DNA of 64,000 nucleotides from Formicarius rufipectus (taxonomy: Eukaryota; Chordata; Aves; Passeriformes; Formicariidae): positions 2,067,394 to 2,131,393 of the forward strand of contig VXAU01004938.1 in assembly GCA_013399695.1 (NCBI GenBank), given 5' to 3'. The notes below the pieces were generated by a model. The model saw only the letters and a program-made list of their open reading frames with translations. It had not been told where the DNA came from and did not search any database. A program made the translations under genes and the position numbers. Positions 1 to 13,210 of this stretch are shown piece after piece; the stretch's first letter is position 1, and each line of letters opens with the position of its first letter.

Positions 1-220
1 AACCTTACTTTTGCAGAACTATGTTGTGCATCTTGTTACATGTTGTGGATTATTACAAGCAGTTCTTAAATGCTCCAGAGACAGTCAAAGAAGCAATGTG
101 ATAATATACAATAAAGTGTTTAGTCTCTTTCTGAGACCATTCAAACTGCATGTAAGGAAGGAGGAAGTATTTACCAAAAGAAATCAAAGAACAGGAATCA
201 CACTTGTCAGTGTGGACTCC

Positions 221-246
221 GTGTGTGTGTGTGTGTGTGTGTGTGT
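221..246. repeat. (GT)n microsatellite
   Basis: About 12 consecutive GT dinucleotides, directly visible. It lies in an OXR1 intron, has no coding role, and is likely length-polymorphic. Confidence 0.95.
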
Positions 247-2041
247 TTGGTTTTAGTTTTTAGACAGTCTCTCCAGCCACACAAAAGGCACTCAACATCT
301 ATGTGAGCAGTTAAGCCTGGATGATTTTGATCATAGCACCTGTTTTTTGTGTTTTCTCTCTTTGCTGATTGCTATCATTATGAATGAGAGAAATTCTAGC
401 ATACATTCTCTGATGCTCTTTTGATGTGTCTTCTTAGTCTCTTCTCCAATTTTGACTCCAGATTTGCAGTTTAAACTTAAGCACCTTTTGAGGTAAAGAG
501 AATATGTTCCTCTACCTGTATAACACAAAGGAGTTTTCTTTGTGCTCTGGTTATTGAAATCACTGGGTTCTTGTTAGATACTTAATAAGATTATTGGGAA
601 ATATCTGAACCCCCAGTGAGTCAAAAATAGGCTATGATATACTCTGGTCTTTTGTTTCTGTTTTCACTAACATTGGAGTGGCTTAACACAACCCAGTGAC
701 TAAATACAAAGCAGCATGTGGCTGATGTAACCTGTATAATCTGGTTAGAGTTGGGGGTGTTTTGTTGTTTGTTTGTTTGTTTTAAATGTTGCTACACAAG
801 CTCAGATTTCAGTGTGTATCTCACTAAGTTTTTATTACTGTCACAGTGTACTAGCTTAGATTTTTAAGCCTTTCTTACACTGCTGAGTTTTTGAAGGATT
901 TCTTCATTCAGCAGTCTTATGCACATATTTGAGGAGATCAATGCTCTTTGCTACCTATAAAGCTTCAAATCCACTTCAAAATAATATCTAGTGACAAGGG
1001 CATCATCATGAAATTGGAAACTCTGCCATCAGTATTTTTCCTGCTTGTGTGTCATGTGGCAACAAGATGAGAAATAGCTGGCTTAGTCACAGTGGGCTTG
1101 GAGATCAGCTGAGGACTCACAGCCACTTGCTAAGTTGTATGTGTCTCAAAGGTGGCCACATAGTTTTTAACAGGAAGGAAGGTGTATGTAGAAGCAGAAC
1201 TCATCTCCAAGAGGTTTGTTTCTTGCTTATACCTTCATTAACTTTTTCAGCAAAATTCAGTTCAGTGTTCTACATCATGTTTTGCTTTTTTGTTTGCTTT
1301 CTAATGAAAGTTGAAAGATGCAAGTGAAGGATAAAGTAATGCCAGAGAAATGATGAACTGAAAATATTTGTCCACCATGTTTCTGGATATGATTAAAGCC
1401 ATTTAGCTGCAGTCTGTACTAGTGAATAGAAAATGTACAGGAAAGCAGAAAACAAAAAGAAACACGAAAGTCCATGTTTTTTTAAAAAATTAATAATTAA
1501 AAATAGCAGTTATATATAAAATGGAAGTCTTTACATGTGAGTGAAACTCTAAAACAGGGTTGCTGTGCCTATCAAACAGTCTTCAGTGTAGTCTGTCAAT
1601 GGTGTGTACCTTTTATTTGAAAATATCTTTTTTTTCCTCAGTCTGTCTTGTCCCTGGTAGAATTTCATGTTCACTACTTAGTAGGATATAGTGGTAGGCA
1701 GCAAGATAGAATAAGTCTTGATATCTTCCCAGGGAGATCATTAAAGAAATCCTCTGAAAGTTGCATCTGGATGTGTGAATGACAAAGGTGGTTGGAAACA
1801 CAGTGAGTGTACCAAGCCTGAATGTGCTTGCTTTCTGTGATGAGATGACAGGCTCAGCAGATAAGGGAAGAGCAATGCATGTTTCTTACTCTGACTGTAG
1901 CCAGCTGTCCCAAAACAGCTTTGTTAAAATAGTGAGGAAAGGTGAACTGAATGGATGGAGTAAAAGATGGACAAGAAAAATTGCCAGGATCCTTGTGTTT
2001 AAACTTATTCAACATATGTGTATGATTGTTTATTTTTCTGT

Positions 2042-2180
2042 AGAATCATAGAATGGCTTGAGTTGGAAAGGATCTTAAAGATCATCTAGCTCCAACTCCC
2101 CTACCATGGGCAAGGGCACGTTCCATTAGACCAGGTTACAGTGAGCTCCATCCAGCTGGTCTTGTACACTGTTCTCTGTG
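2042..2180 (-). mobile_element. CR1 LINE 3'-end fragment (antisense)
   Basis: Starts with AGAATCATAGAATGGC followed by wording typical of the reverse complement of the avian CR1 3' UTR (TTGGAAAGGATCTTAAAGAT, then a CATGGGCAAGG motif and a GACCAGGTTA motif). It is a 5'-truncated copy, the usual state for CR1. The right boundary is approximate. Confidence 0.8.
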
Positions 2181-2459
2181 ATGGTCATTTTCAAATACTT
2201 GTAGGTCCCTGTTGGGGTGATGCTGTTCAAAAATTAAGGGAAGTGGTCAGTACAGTGGAGGGAGGGGCAAAGACATCAAGAGTCTGGAGAGATGAAGTAA
2301 CAGAAACCTCATGAAGTTCAAGGACAGCTAAGACCTGCCTGGGACAGAAAAGAGGCCCATATAACAGTACAGGGTGAGGATTGGCTAGCTACACACCATC
2401 TTTCCAGAGAAAGACTGAAGGCCAAGAGATTGAGACTAGTGTTCTGATGGGGATGTTGA

Positions 2460-3085
2460 ACAATGTCTCCTTGTAATGGTGCAGCCTGATCACGTGACAG
2501 GTGTAAGAGCAATACCAACAGGTTAAGGCAAGAGAGGTTTGTGAAACTGCATTTGTAGAGTTGTGTTGACTTCTGGCATCCTCAGTACAAGACAAAGATT
2601 GACATGCTGCAGTGAGTCCAGTGGAGGAGCATTAAGATGATCAGGGAACAGAAATGGATAAGGCACAAGGACTGGTTGAGATCTGGGACTTACTTGATTT
2701 GGTTTTTTGGAGGTTTTGTGAGGTTTTTTGCTGGAGAAGAAAATACTGATGGAAAACTGGATTTTTGTGTTGTAGTACCTAGTAGACATGTTGGAGTGAG
2801 AAGAAAATGAAGATCTGCAGAGGTTTGTAGTAAAATTATGGATAGCAACAGCTGTAAGTTTCTGTATAAGAGGTCTTGATTAAATAACAGGACAATATTT
2901 TTCACAATGAGGATGGCTAAACACTGGAGCAGGTTTCTTTTAAAGTCTGTGGAATCTCCAACCTTAAACATTTAAAATCAACTGGAAAGGCCATGAGCAT
3001 CAGGATCATAGTTTAGGCCTGCTTTGAGCAGAGGACTGGACTAGCTGACCTTCCAGCTTAAAGCAATGTATGATACTATAGAAGG
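2460..3085 (+). mobile_element. CR1 LINE fragment (sense, diverged)
   Basis: Contains successive CR1-like blocks in sense order: a TGAGTCCAGTGGAGGAGC block near 2611, an AATGAGGATGGCTAAACACT block near 2907, and a GGACTGGACTAGCTGACCTT block near 3032. The middle (about 2700-2830) is poorly recognisable. It lies tail-to-tail with the antisense fragment just upstream, so two independent insertions or a local inversion are possible. Boundaries are approximate. Confidence 0.65.
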
Positions 3086-3504
3086 ATTACAGTAGACCTT
3101 TAATAGGACTTCTGCTGACATTGCAAAAGAATCCTTTTTGTTAACTTCTGTTCAAATTTTGCATGTGCCAGATTATTTGGTGATCTAATATATTTTGATC
3201 TAGGTGGTTCTGATTATCTTTACCCAGGTGTATTTTTTTATCGGGAGCTGGCTGAGCTGTGCTTCATTAGCTATAGACACTATTAGATCAAAGCAGTACT
3301 TTAATCTGGAGTGGATTTGGAACTCTATTTTTACATTTGTTTTCATGTCAAAGAAAAAGGATTCCACAACAGAAAATCTCTACAAGTTAGTGTTTAAAAA
3401 GACATTTAAATTTGGTGGTGTTTTTTTTTTTGTGTTGTTTTGTTTTGGTTTTTTTTGTTTGTTTGTTTTTGTTTTGTTTTTGGTTTTTTTGTATTTCCTT
3501 TTAG

Positions 3505-3657
3505 GATCCAGATGGAGTCCAACAGAAAGAGTCAGCTGCTTCACCAGCACATGCATGTGTTCGTCCTACAAGAGTGGTATCATCCACCTCCGAAGAGGAG
3601 GAAGCGTTTACAGAGAAATTTCTAAAAATTAATTGCAAGTACATCACTAATGGCAAG
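3505..3657 (+). CDS. OXR1: OXR1 coding exon, start of GRAM/PH-like region (residues 1-51 of the visible part)
   Basis: 51 complete codons between acceptor TTTTAG and donor AAG|GTACTG, phase 0 at both ends. It encodes a serine/alanine-rich linker (DPDGVQQKESAASPAHAC), then RPTRVVSSTSEEEEAFTEKF, and enters the GRAM/PH-like fold with LKINCKYITNGK. The RVVSSTSEEEEAFTEKFLKI stretch is nearly identical to human OXR1 as I know it, while the preceding linker is diverged. The polypyrimidine tract before the acceptor is unusually long and T/G rich. No initiation codon is needed because the exon is internal. Confidence 0.95.
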
Positions 3658-6600
3658 GTACTGAAACCTTCAGGTGTTACTATATGGGATTTAAAAATAA
3701 AGCATATTTAAATCACAAGGCAGTAAAATTTAGTCACAGATGGGTAGTTGGATCAGCTTATGTGCATGTATATGTCTATATAGTTTGGGTTTTACTCACT
3801 GTTTTCTTTGGATTCCCCGGGCCATTTGTTTCAGGACATGATGCAAGCAGTTGATAGGTGTCAAACTTCCCTGATGCCATACCGTTAGGTAATTCTTTTG
3901 TGTTGAGGGCACGAGGTCTGTTTGTTCCTTATGTTAGTATCTATAATAAGTAATTTTTTTTACATACAGTGGGGAAGAATATGACTTACACAATAGGGAA
4001 ATATGTAGTTGTGTATCTTTGCTTCCATGTTTTCTTTTAAAGCAGAACAGGGTGAGCAGAATAAACCTCTGATTCTGTAAATAAGCAATTCTGTATTGTT
4101 CTCCATTTGGTATAGTATGGTAGAATTTATTTTTTTTCTTTGAAGCAGTAGTTACGGTTCTCTCAGTAGTGTCGTTACACAAAAGACTCCAAATGAGTGG
4201 CACTTTAATTAATCTCCATTCAGCTCATAGGTGCACGAGTCTTGAACAGACTTTGAGAGACTGAGAATGTCAAAAGGCTTTATCTATTAACACTTTAGAA
4301 AAAAAAATTTATTGCTGTCCTACCTCACAGAGAAATTACTCTTAGATACTGTTTATGAAAAATCACGTAGTACTTCCTTCTTCACCTGAAGTTGAGGTGT
4401 GTTTATAGAAATACTGCTGATTCTGTGTTGCTGAACAATAGATTTTCAGATCAGCTGCTGATAAACAGAATAATAAGAATCTTCTAAAACAGCTTCTTTT
4501 GGTTTTTTTTCTGGCTGATGGAAAGGGTTGCCAATCTGTGTGTCTAGGCTTGAAACCTTTTGACAGTGAGTGTGTATTGACAAAAGCTGTGTGTTACAAG
4601 TTGATGAGGCAAGTACTGGAACAGCTGTTTTGTTACTTTGTTCTACTTTGCAGTTGGTTTTCTTTGTTCCCTGCATTCTGTCTACAAGTGATGTTTTTAG
4701 GATGATCCTCGGCACATCTTCAGTCATCAATTTTAATTGCTGTGATGCAGAGAATTGAGGCCTGAGAGCCTTTGTTAGAAATTGGCTGTGTTAGAAAAGT
4801 TAAAATCCAGGGTTGAAATTTGCAATATATTATTTACATGCTGTAATTCCTCAACAGAATGTTACAAGGCATATTAATGGCATCTGTCTTTGACTCACAT
4901 TTTTACAGCCTATTTTCTAAGAGTTTCAGGGAGAATTCTGTTTCTACGAAGTTGTATAATCTGTTGCAGTTTCAGTCCTTACTTAAGGAGGTAGGTGGAA
5001 GAGAAATGAATGCTAACTTGCTCAGATTTGAGTGCCAGGTTTTGTAAGTTTAGCATGTAATTTAGCCTTTGTGTCACCTGTGGTAGGAATGTCCTCTGTT
5101 GTCTCATCCTCTGCTTGTTAAGTTTTCTGATGATGTAAGATGATAAATTTTCAGAGGTTTTCTAGAGAAAGCTTACAAGATTCATCCTCTGCTTCCCAGT
5201 CTGGAAGTTATTTTGAAGCTCATAGTTAACTGTTTTATAGGGCTTTAGTTGTGAGTCTCAGTCGTCACTGTGACTGCTGCTCGTAAACTGAAATCTAGTG
5301 AAAGCCTATTTTCAGTGCATCTCATTATGCAAAAGGGCTTTCATTAAGGTAAGACTGTCTTATTTCTCACTCTGTAAGACTACTTATTTTGCATGTTTGG
5401 AGTTGGTTTTAGTTACACCTGTGACTTTGTGAACAAGCAGCAAAGAATTCTCTGAAAGGCAGTGGCTGGAACCTGGAAATACTTGCTGTGGTCGCTGCAC
5501 TTGCTTCATGCTAACTCGTTATTGCTGCTTAGAGGCAGGATGTTGAGCACAGTTAAAGACAGGGTCATGTGAATATGCCACATTCTGTGTAATCAGTGTA
5601 ACCAATGTGCTGCAGTCACACCTTAACCACTGTTTACTGCGTACGTAGGTGTGCCCTCTCTTAGAGCTGCACTGTTTGCTTCTTCTGTAGAAAAGTGTGC
5701 TGCACTGTTCCTGGGAGGCAGAAAAGGGTATCTTAAACAGTCTGCTTGATTGAAACTGAAACTAGTAGAGGAGGTGTGAATTTTTCATTCTTTCTTAGGT
5801 GTGCTCGTTTACTTGAATAGTTTTGAAAAGTAGTAATTAAAGGAAAATTACTGATACTAAGGCTTGAAAAAAATCTAAACTATTGACCTGAAAATTAGAG
5901 GACAGAAAGCACAAGTGTATTGTTAATTAAGGGAAAAGGAGGGCTCTGACAAGGTTCAAAACTTCTACAAGAAACTAAGAATAAAATAAAATTGTTCATG
6001 ATACAAGCTTCATACATCACGAATTACAGTTTTTATTCAACCATGTGTGTTCAAGAATGTAGTGGAATTATTTCAAGAACTTCTCTTTGAAAAGTTCTCA
6101 TCAGGAGTCCTCTCAAACTTTAAATGAAGGTTTTTAAAGGAACTGCCTAATCTTTTTGTGTGAACGCCCCGATGTGACAGTTTGGCTCTAATCTTCCCTT
6201 TATAATGATTGGTCAGATTTCTGTCTTGGTTATTGTATAGGATTTAGAACTCTCATTTCCCTTCCCATATGTAGCATGTGGATAGTGAAAGAATATTTTG
6301 TTTGGAAGGGACCTACAATGGTCATCTAATCCAGCTGCCTTCAAGGCTATGACCTTGTATTTTCTGGATCAGATCTATAGAAGATGAATTAAATTCCATT
6401 TTCATGTGTGGTCATTAATGAAAGAGGTCAGATATAGAAATGCTGCAAATTTTTTTTCTTTTAATTATGTACTGAATTTACAGAAGTAATATTTGTTTAA
6501 AGAGAAGCAGTTGTTCTTCTGAGTAGACTCACTGACTTTTGCAGTCACGTTAAATTTATTTTCTGGACTACAGTGAACATAACAAAATGTTGACGTCTCT

Positions 6601-8016
6601 TGACAGACCTTGGAGGTCCTTTTTGCACCTTGAAAGTTATTTCCTCAATGCAGTGCTGGGGAAGAAATGCCAGTGATAATTGGGGATTTTTTTCAGTATC
6701 TTAAACAGCTTGGAATTAGGTAAAAATATTTACTAACTTTAAAGTCTTCAGCATACACGTTGGACTCTAAAAGATACATATAAAACTTGACTAGGTACTG
6801 GACAACTAAAAGGAACAAGTCTAGATGCTTGAGCTGCTTCTAAGACTGCTTTCATTTTTCCATACTAAGGATCCCCTTGGTCATTGTCGTAGACTTTAAA
6901 CCTATTTTTGAGGGTGTTTTTGTAACTTGCACTTTTCACTACATGACATCTTTGTTTTTCACCTGTGAAGGTCATCAGCTGTCACCTAGGAACAAATTTC
7001 TGGAGTCAGGAAGGATTGTAGCAATATTTCATGCTGCCCTGCTATGTCTTCTTGAAACTGAATTGAAAACAATCTCCCCAATGCACAATGTTTGTAATTA
7101 CTGTGAATGTTTTATCAGTTAGCCGAATATTTATTCATTTCCTAAAAAGTTTCAGCAGCAGGTAAAGTGACTATTTTCCAGTTCTTACACGAAAGTTTTG
7201 AATGTCTGTCCAGATTTGTAAAGTCTTTAGAATTCAAGATCTGTAATTGAAGGATCCCTGTCATTCTTCTTAAAGCTAGATTTTCTCCAGTTCATGGTTT
7301 TAGCTCAAACTCTACTGTTCTAACAGTTAAATGAATTTCTGTAGCAGGCAACTGCTGTTGGTGTTGGCATGTGTTTCTAACTTTTTTTTTTTTAAAGAAG
7401 TTGAAGATACTGTAAGTTAACTTAGTTTTTACATCGGTACTGTATAATGCTACAGTTCATAATATGACTTTTCAGTGTTAAAAATTTTCATACTCAAATT
7501 TAGAATCTACTTATATGTGTAGTTATCATTGTGATTAAATCCATCCAGAGTTGCATCTGTAAAAATCTTCAGTGTTTTTAATTGTAGTTTTATTCTCTAA
7601 ACATATTTTTCTCATCAGTCAAGAGGTCCATTAGAATTACTTGTATTGGCTACTGTGTTACTTATGTGTAAAGAAAATGAAGATAAATGACAATTTTTGA
7701 AGGACTTTTGTTCTCTAATTAAATAGCAGAAAATGAGAAGAGTTAAGAGTCAGGTTTTAGACAATGCTTGAGATTGCTTGCAAACCTACTAATTTAGCCC
7801 TGGGGTTAACTCCTTACCTCTGAGGAGCTGTTTAGTGTATCTATTAGGGTGTAATGATTTATCTTATTAAAACTTTTCTTTGGGAAAGTAGGAGGCATTA
7901 ATTTCCTTCTTTGGAGAAAGTTACATTTCTCCATGACTGCAAAACAAACAAAAAAAAAGAGAAAAAGCTGAAATATGAAGGAGAAAAATTACCACTTTTT
8001 TTCCCTCTCATTTTAG
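3658..8016 (+). other. OXR1: OXR1 intron
   Basis: About 4.4 kb, AT-rich. I see only a possible antisense CR1 scrap near 6296-6355 and homopolymer runs, and no convincing coding segment. The small open frames here lack any recognisable protein content. Confidence 0.85.
6296..6355 (-). mobile_element. possible CR1 scrap (antisense)
   Basis: A TTTGGAAGGGACCTACAATG block followed by GTCATCTAATCCAGCTGCCT resembles the reverse-complemented CR1 3' UTR. It is short and old, so low certainty. Confidence 0.45.
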
Positions 8017-8201
8017 GGTACAGTCAATGGTGTGCTGCTAGTGACGCCAAATAATATAATGTTTGATCCTCATAAAATGGATCCTCTGGTCCAAGAGAAT
8101 GGCTGTGAAGAGTATGGCATCATGTGTCCAATGGAAGAAGTGATGTCAGCTGCTCTGTATAAGGAAATTGTGGACAGCAAAATTAAGGATTCGTTAAGCA
8201 T
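8017..8201 (+). CDS. OXR1: OXR1 coding exon, GRAM/PH-like region (visible residues 52-113)
   Basis: Acceptor CATTTTAG, donor AT|GTAAGA. 185 nt: 61 codons plus two bases of a split isoleucine codon completed by the next exon. It encodes GTVNGVLLVTPNNIMFDPHK and then QENGCEEYGIMCPMEEVMSA, followed by LYKEIVDSKIKDSLS. This is the core of the GRAM-like domain that vertebrate OXR1 and NCOA7 carry upstream of TLDc. Close to identical with human OXR1 over the whole exon. Confidence 0.97.
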
Positions 8202-11200
8202 GTAAGATAGTATTTTGAGTAAATCTATGCTGTGGCCGTATGCTGACCATACAAAATTAGCAAACCAGTGTTTTCCTTCTTTTCCTCGTTAAGAAGAAAC
8301 ATCAAAGATTGGCTTGGAAAGACCCTGTGGAAAACCTGATTTACCTGAAGTTCTCTCATTCTATATATGATACAAAATAAATCCTCTTCTATATACATGT
8401 ATTGTAGTTTTGTCCAATAGTCTCTTCTAAAGGTTATTGTAGAGCAAGAGGTACTACACCACTTCCTCTGCCCTGTCCCCACTATGAAAATAGTAACAGA
8501 TGTGTGTGATTCTTCAATAATTTAAAAACTGATGTATGAAACAAAAGTGAAACTTAAAACAGTCTTAGGTGTAAAATCTTCATTGTTTACCATTTTTCAC
8601 TTGCTTCTTAAATTCTTGCTGCTCAAATGGTTTTAAGACTAGTTTTCTAAGATTTGTGTATAATCTCATGGGACTAGGAGTATATTGTTTTTTCCCTTTC
8701 TGACTAGGGGAGAGACTGCATATTGACCTTTAGGTGTGGCTTTGTTTGTGGTAAACACTGTATTTGCATCGGTGAGCTTTAAACACTGAGGTTAGCCTGG
8801 CAGGCATTTAAAACCAACTTTAAACAGCATTGTTAAAAATCTTCGTTCCATTCTGTCTGATGTCTAATTTTTTTTACTGTTCTCAGAAGTAGGATAAATT
8901 CTGGCTTTAAAACGAAAAAGGATTAAAAAAACAAAATCCTATCCCCCTTACCTATTGCAGCCGATAAAGAACATATGCAGACTGCCTTGACTATTTATCT
9001 TATAACCAAGGTAGAGTTGTCTAGATATGAGTGTCAACCTGTTTGCCTGATATGTAGATCTTAAAAAATGCAGCTATTTAAAGTAAGGTTCAAAGATACT
9101 CAGAACTCTGAAAAATACCTTTTGCAGTTCTTATAATGCACTCAGTATTGCACTAAGCACATATTAATATACTAAGCGCATCTTTCTTAATAATCTTAAG
9201 TATCTGGACACCTAGAAGTAGTAAGTTGCCTCATAGTATTTTTAAACTCAGTTTTGGCATAAATCTGGTACTGAACTGATATCTTGACTGCCTGAAGTCA
9301 TGTGTCTCTTGAAAGAACAACTGAAGTACCTATTGCTACAGTAGTACTTTTGATATAGAATGGTGATGCCTTCAGCATGATTCTTTTCCAGATTGAGTTT
9401 TAAAAAGGTGCTTGCAGTTACTATTTCAATTGATGTACAGTAGAAGGAAAAAGATAATGAAAATTAGATGACTCTTTGTAGCCTATCTGTCTGAATCATA
9501 ATATCACAGTTAAAAAACAAGTGAGGGTTTTTTCTAGCGTATTTAGCTTTTTAGTGACTTATTAATGACTTTCAAATTGTGCCCTTTTTGTTTTTGTGCT
9601 CTGGCAGCACACATTTTCTGTTTTGTTTATAATATGAATGCATATGAAATGAAAACATGTCAGTCAATAAAAGGTCGTAGTGTGCATTCAGAGCCCTGTA
9701 TGTCCAATTTGATTTGTATTTCTTGTCAGCTTTATAAACTGTTAGATAGAATACTAACTTCTTGCATTTTCTTCAGTTTAAACACTTTTGTACCTTAGCC
9801 TCATCAAAATGTGAGGCATATTTGTAAATTTGGGGAAAAAAACCCAAACAAATTAAACCTGTAAACACAAAATTGCCAACAGCTACAACTAGATCTGACA
9901 AGACCTAGGTGTCTTGAGGTATTTGAGTCTTAAATCATGTCTTCCCACTGTTTTGGTTTTTTTTCCTAAGTATTCCACTGTTACAATTAACTCTTCTCCT
10001 CTGCCAATTTTGCCAACTGTCAAACATCCTTAAACTTGCAGAAATAATCTTAGTATTCAGGTTATTGGTATGGGAAATGATCATGAATCTGATAGATTCT
10101 TTGGTTCTTAAAACTGCAATTTCATGTTGTATGGTTTCTATATGCAAACCACAGTCTGTGCTGAAACTGGACAAAAAAAATGTATCTGACCATATACAGG
10201 TGTTTACAGGTTTCATGAACCTTAGGTTGTGCTTGTATGAGAGCACCTATTATCAGCATAATCCTGAAAAATCAAGGAAACGGCCAGTGTAATAGGCAGT
10301 AAATTCTGGAGTGAAACCTACATGCTTTGTAAGCAGAATTACTCCATCAGCAGAAGCGTAATACCAGTTCTAGCTTAACACATAGATAAGAGGGTGCATA
10401 TACTTTGCAAAATCATCCTGAATTTCAATGGTGTCTCAGTAATATAACCTAACTGAATAAAGTTTTGTAGAACTGTGGAGTGAATATATTATCCTCCAAG
10501 ACAAGAGCTTCTTAAAAGCATTTACTGCTAGGTAATGGAAGAGGTGATGTGCTTGTGATAGCAAGGAAATTGACTTGAAGAGCTCTAGTTAAGAGTGTGT
10601 TTAAACATGAAAATTTTTTATGAAGGTTTTATACTACTCATGTTTTTTTGACAACATGGGGAGAATCTGTATCTGTATGTACATCTGGATAAATATGCTA
10701 TATCCCTATATATGGTTGAGCATGTTCACAGTACCTTTCTGATCCTCCTTCTAAAACTCATAGGATTTCTAGTTAGTTTATCTTGAAAGGTTGAAGTAGA
10801 GACTATTTCCTATGGGGAAAATAATTTTTTATGCTTGCTCTTTGATTATGCTATTTATCAACATCTTCAGTTGTACCAAGTAGTTTGGGATTTATTTTGC
10901 CAAGCAGTGGTATCCTCAAAGTCAGGTACCTGCTAAAGACACTAATCACTGTCATGGTGTTTCCCAGGGGTAGAATAGTAAAGTCTGTGTTGATGGTTCC
11001 TGTTGTTCTGCATGGACTGGCTTAGATACCTAAGGTTAGACCTGATGGTTTCTGCCATTCGCCTGTGAGCTAGGTACCAACTTCCTCATAAGGTGGGACA
11101 GATGTGTACAATTGTACTGGCCTCTTTGACAGACAAAACTTAAAAGGTTTTGGGTAATTTTTGCCTTTATGGATTGTGGTTGTGTGTTGCTTTTTCTTTG

Positions 11201-11491
11201 GCTTTTGTTTTAACACTTTACAGGTCTCAAACAATCTAGTTGGTTTCATAGGAGAGCTTCAGCTTGTGAAAGTAATGTCATGAATCTGGGAGGTCCTGTG
11301 TCATGCTGGGAAAAGGTCTGCCATGTTTATTGTTACAGTGTTGTATTTTATACTTGTTTATTAGTAATGCTCTGGATTAAGTTGTTTTGGAGTTTGTTCT
11401 TTTCAGAGCTTAAAGAAAACTTAATAAGTAAGCTTAATAATTAAATAACCTTACGGTACCTGTTATAACAACGTTCTTTTTTGTCCAACAG
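8202..11491 (+). other. OXR1: OXR1 intron
   Basis: About 3.3 kb of AT-rich intron. I see no repeat with sharp boundaries and no coding segment. An AAAC-type A/C patch lies at about 9835-9860. Confidence 0.85.
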
Positions 11492-12261
11492 AGATGTAGA
11501 ACATCTGTCAGTAAGAGAACTGTGCCATTCCAAGAAAGTTGCAAAGAGCAATACAGATGAAACGGATTCCAGGATTCGGGATACAGGCAATGACAGTGCT
11601 AGTACTGCCCCAAGGAGCACAGAGGAGTCTCTTTCAGAAGATGTATTCACAGAATCGGAACTCTCTCCAATACGTGAGGAACTTGTTTCCTCAGATGAGC
11701 TTCGACAAGATAAATCTTCTGAAGCATCATCAGAATCTGTCCAAACAATAAACCAAACTAGTGCTGAATGTTTAACAGTCATTTCAGACTCAAATGAAGC
11801 TGCCAGTGACTTAAAGCCCAGTGCTGTAGGTGTTAAACAGTTTGGTACCCACTTAAGTTCAGAAAGTGCTAAAATATCTGTTAGGGGAGGACAAGAACCT
11901 AGTGAAAGTACTGCAGATGTTTCCCAGCAGTCTTTTCAAAGATCACAGGGTAGTGAGGAGCATGGCAAAGAGGCAGAAGTTGGCAAGGATCAAGATTCCT
12001 CCTTTGGAAAGGAACCAGATAATGAAGAGGAATGTCCACGTTGTGAAGATACCGCAGACTCTGAAAAGAAAGAGGTAACTAGCAAGGGGAAGGTAGTGGG
12101 AGAGCAAACTCAAGATTCAGAGGCAGAAGTTGAAGAACTCCGCAAACTCTGGAAGACCCACACTATGCAACAAACAAAACAACAAAGAGAAAACATGCAG
12201 CAGGATTCACAAAAAGAAATTAGTCAGAAAGCTGTGTCTGCAGGAGATGGGCGGATAGAAG
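11492..12261 (+). CDS. OXR1: OXR1 large internal exon, acidic disordered linker (visible residues 113-370)
   Basis: Acceptor TCCAACAG, donor GAAG|GTGAGT, 770 nt. The first base completes the split isoleucine codon (ATA) and the last base starts the next split glycine codon. The encoded segment is very rich in Ser, Glu, Asp and Gln with no predicted fold. Conserved islands are NDSASTAPRSTEESLSEDVF, TESELSPIREELVSSDELRQ and, at the end, VEELRKLWKTHTMQQTKQQR, which looks helical or coiled-coil. The middle is poorly conserved with mammals. The open frame runs on past the donor to a stop ending at 12395, so retention of the intron would add about 44 residues and truncate the protein before TLDc. 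Confidence 0.96.
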
Positions 12262-13210
12262 GTGAGTCAGTGGATATTTATGGATACAGTGTTAGCCTTT
12301 GGATTTACATTGTATCACCCTACAGGTCATTAGAATTTTTGTGGTTTGTGCCAAAGTTAAACCACTGTTGGAGAAAATATTGCTCAGGAGACTAAGAATG
12401 CAGATAACTTTGTTACTATAATTTTTCCTTATTGAAATAATATGTATGGTCATGTTAAATCACAGTATCTTTGTAGGGGAGTTTTAAACAAGCCTATAAA
12501 ATCAGGTCTATGATGCATTGGTCATTATACAGCGGACAATTAATAATATTCTGTAGCGATCAGCTAGTTGTCACTTAAATTTTGATCCCAGTGTACATGT
12601 GTGTGATGTTTTTTAGGGAATTAATTGGTTATTTATAGTATGTATCTCGTGGTTAAGGTTTATGGTGTGAGCAACAAATATCAGTCTTAACACTGAGTTT
12701 GATATTTTAAGAATTTTGTTTCACTTGCATCTTGTCATGCTTTCATAGCAACTAGAACAAGGTTAAGTAACCAAAAAGCGTTTCTCAGAACAAGTAAGAA
12801 CTCGATGATAAGAAACTAATGCTGTGAATATGGGGAACAGCTAGGTTTTATTTCTGAGTGCCTTTATTCTTCTCCAAAGATCAGGGCTGGAGTTTATTAG
12901 TTGGAAGTTATTCTGAAGATCTATTTGAACTTTTTACTATAAAAAGTTGCTGTGTCTTTAAGCAACTTAAATATGCTTCTGTATGTATTTGAGTTTTCTT
13001 TTTAGAAAAGTTATAGGTCACTTTCTGATGCCTTACCATCTTACTAATGAAGATAAATAAACCAGTTGTTTTAATTGTGCAGTATTTTGGGGGCTACACA
13101 AAGTCTAATAGTCCGTGACAGACATTAAAGGTATATAAAGTGCATTTGAAGGTCAAATTCTTTATGTTAATAATTAAAATGTGAAATTACATTAAATAGA
13201 GAGGTACATT

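Larger units (their letters stand above)
1..3504 (+). other. OXR1: OXR1 intron, 3' part (upstream exon outside window)
   Basis: No OXR1-like exon is recognisable here, so this is read as the 3' end of the intron before the exon at 3505. It holds a (GT)n microsatellite near 221-246, a (GTTT)n patch near 757-784, an antisense CR1 piece near 2042-2180, a sense CR1 copy near 2460-3085, and a T/G tract (3419-3495) that runs straight into the acceptor AG at 3503-3504. Confidence 0.7.

Noticed and set aside
11441..11782. 113-codon frame on the - strand
   Set aside because: A serine-rich mirror of the OXR1 large exon, explained by the codon composition of the real + strand frame.
12262..12395. Continuation of the OXR1 frame past exon end 12261
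   Set aside because: A strong donor (G|GTGAGT) follows codon-level homology, and the continuation has no similarity to OXR1. It is intron read-through.
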